Shown: positions 6,011 to 6,220 of the stretch, piece after piece
How positions within the stretch are numbered: the first letter of the stretch is position 1
Layout: every line of letters begins with the position of its first letter
NCBI GenBank assembly: GCA_964389805.1
Contig: CAYMFU010000125.1
Coordinates: 1 to 6,220 of the forward strand
DNA: 6,220 bases
DNA from: JAGTVG01 sp964389805
Lineage (GTDB): Bacteria; Bacteroidota; Bacteroidia; Cytophagales; Cyclobacteriaceae
Direction of reading: 5' to 3'
Position numbers and translations under genes: made by a program
The notes under the pieces: model-generated
Seen by the model: the letters and a program-made list of their open reading frames with translations, nothing else
Database searches by the model: none
What the model was told of the DNA's origin: nothing

Positions 6011-6220
6011 TTAAGGATTTACGGTCTTAGTATAATTCACATTTCTTTCTTTCAGATATTCAAGGATATAATTGAAGTGACTCTCTTTTATTCCTAAATA
6101 TTCGGGTGGATTTATACCTTTATTTGAAAAATTTCCTTCCAATATCAGGTTCGCAACTGCCGTACATGTATATCCGGTCGTACGGGCCATTGAAGAATTC
6201 TGGTTTTCAGCATCTTTCTC
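6011..6220 (-). CDS. Saccharopine dehydrogenase, C-terminal fragment (5' part outside window)
   Basis: Sixty-nine codons are open from the right edge to a TAA at 6011-6013. The segment 'NSSMARTTGYTCTAVANLILEG' (written with its Gly-Tyr near the middle) followed by 'GINPPEYLG' and a terminal helix 'FNYILEYLKERNVNY' matches the C-terminal end of saccharopine dehydrogenases of the Lys9/LKR-SDH type. These interconvert saccharopine with glutamate plus 2-aminoadipate semialdehyde, or with lysine, in lysine metabolism. The related carboxynorspermidine dehydrogenases of polyamine synthesis are an alternative, but the 'SMARTTGY' stretch fits the saccharopine type better. Only the C-terminal tail is visible, so cofactor and active-site residues cannot be checked. 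The truncation is due to the window edge; nothing suggests a pseudogene. Confidence 0.85.
   Translation of the reverse strand, partial: EKDAENQNSSMARTTGYTCTAVANLILEGNFSNKGINPPEYLGIKESHFNYILEYLKERNVNYTKTVNP

Noticed and set aside
1..6220. Mobile element, defence system or CRISPR array
   Set aside because: No transposase, integrase, nuclease, tandem repeat array or terminal inverted repeats were seen. Gene content is mainly housekeeping and codon use looks even.

Overview
The window looks like chromosomal DNA from a member of the Bacteroidota, probably a Bacteroidales or Marinilabiliales-type organism. The DNA is AT-rich. Two promoters match the Bacteroidota -7 consensus TAnnTTTG. Shine-Dalgarno sequences are rare. 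MnmA has the long insertion usual in this phylum, and there is a Tat-targeted Gfo/Idh/MocA oxidoreductase of a type common there. The phylum call is an inference from these traits, not from a search.

Layout, left to right: (1) 1-2281, minus strand: the first 760 residues of a large signalling protein. A degenerate receiver-like domain is followed by five PAS domains, and the output domain lies beyond the left edge. (2) 2282-2481: a 200-bp divergent intergenic region with three inverted repeats and the mnmA promoter. (3) 2482-3687, plus: mnmA, the tRNA 2-thiouridine synthase. (4) 3702-4469, minus: yaaA, the peroxide-stress protein, convergent with mnmA across only 14 bp. (5) 4470-4773: a 304-bp divergent intergenic region. 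Its right half holds a promoter, a pair of alternative hairpins and a possible 21-codon leader ORF. (6) 4774-5985, plus: the Tat-exported Gfo/Idh/MocA-family oxidoreductase. (7) 6011-6220, minus: the last 69 residues of a saccharopine dehydrogenase, running off the right edge and convergent with the oxidoreductase across 25 bp.

Adjacent genes alternate in strand, so each is probably its own transcription unit. Nothing ties them into one pathway: tRNA thiolation, iron/peroxide stress, a sensor, a periplasmic sugar-type oxidoreductase and lysine metabolism sit side by side. No mobile element, CRISPR array, tRNA or rRNA is visible.

I see no new multi-gene system. The points most worth checking are the 5' leader of the oxidoreductase gene (alternative hairpins, a leader ORF with a Shine-Dalgarno, an ATGA overlap), the receiver-like N-terminus that has lost all three key residues ahead of the PAS array, and the long inverted repeat upstream of the sensor gene.
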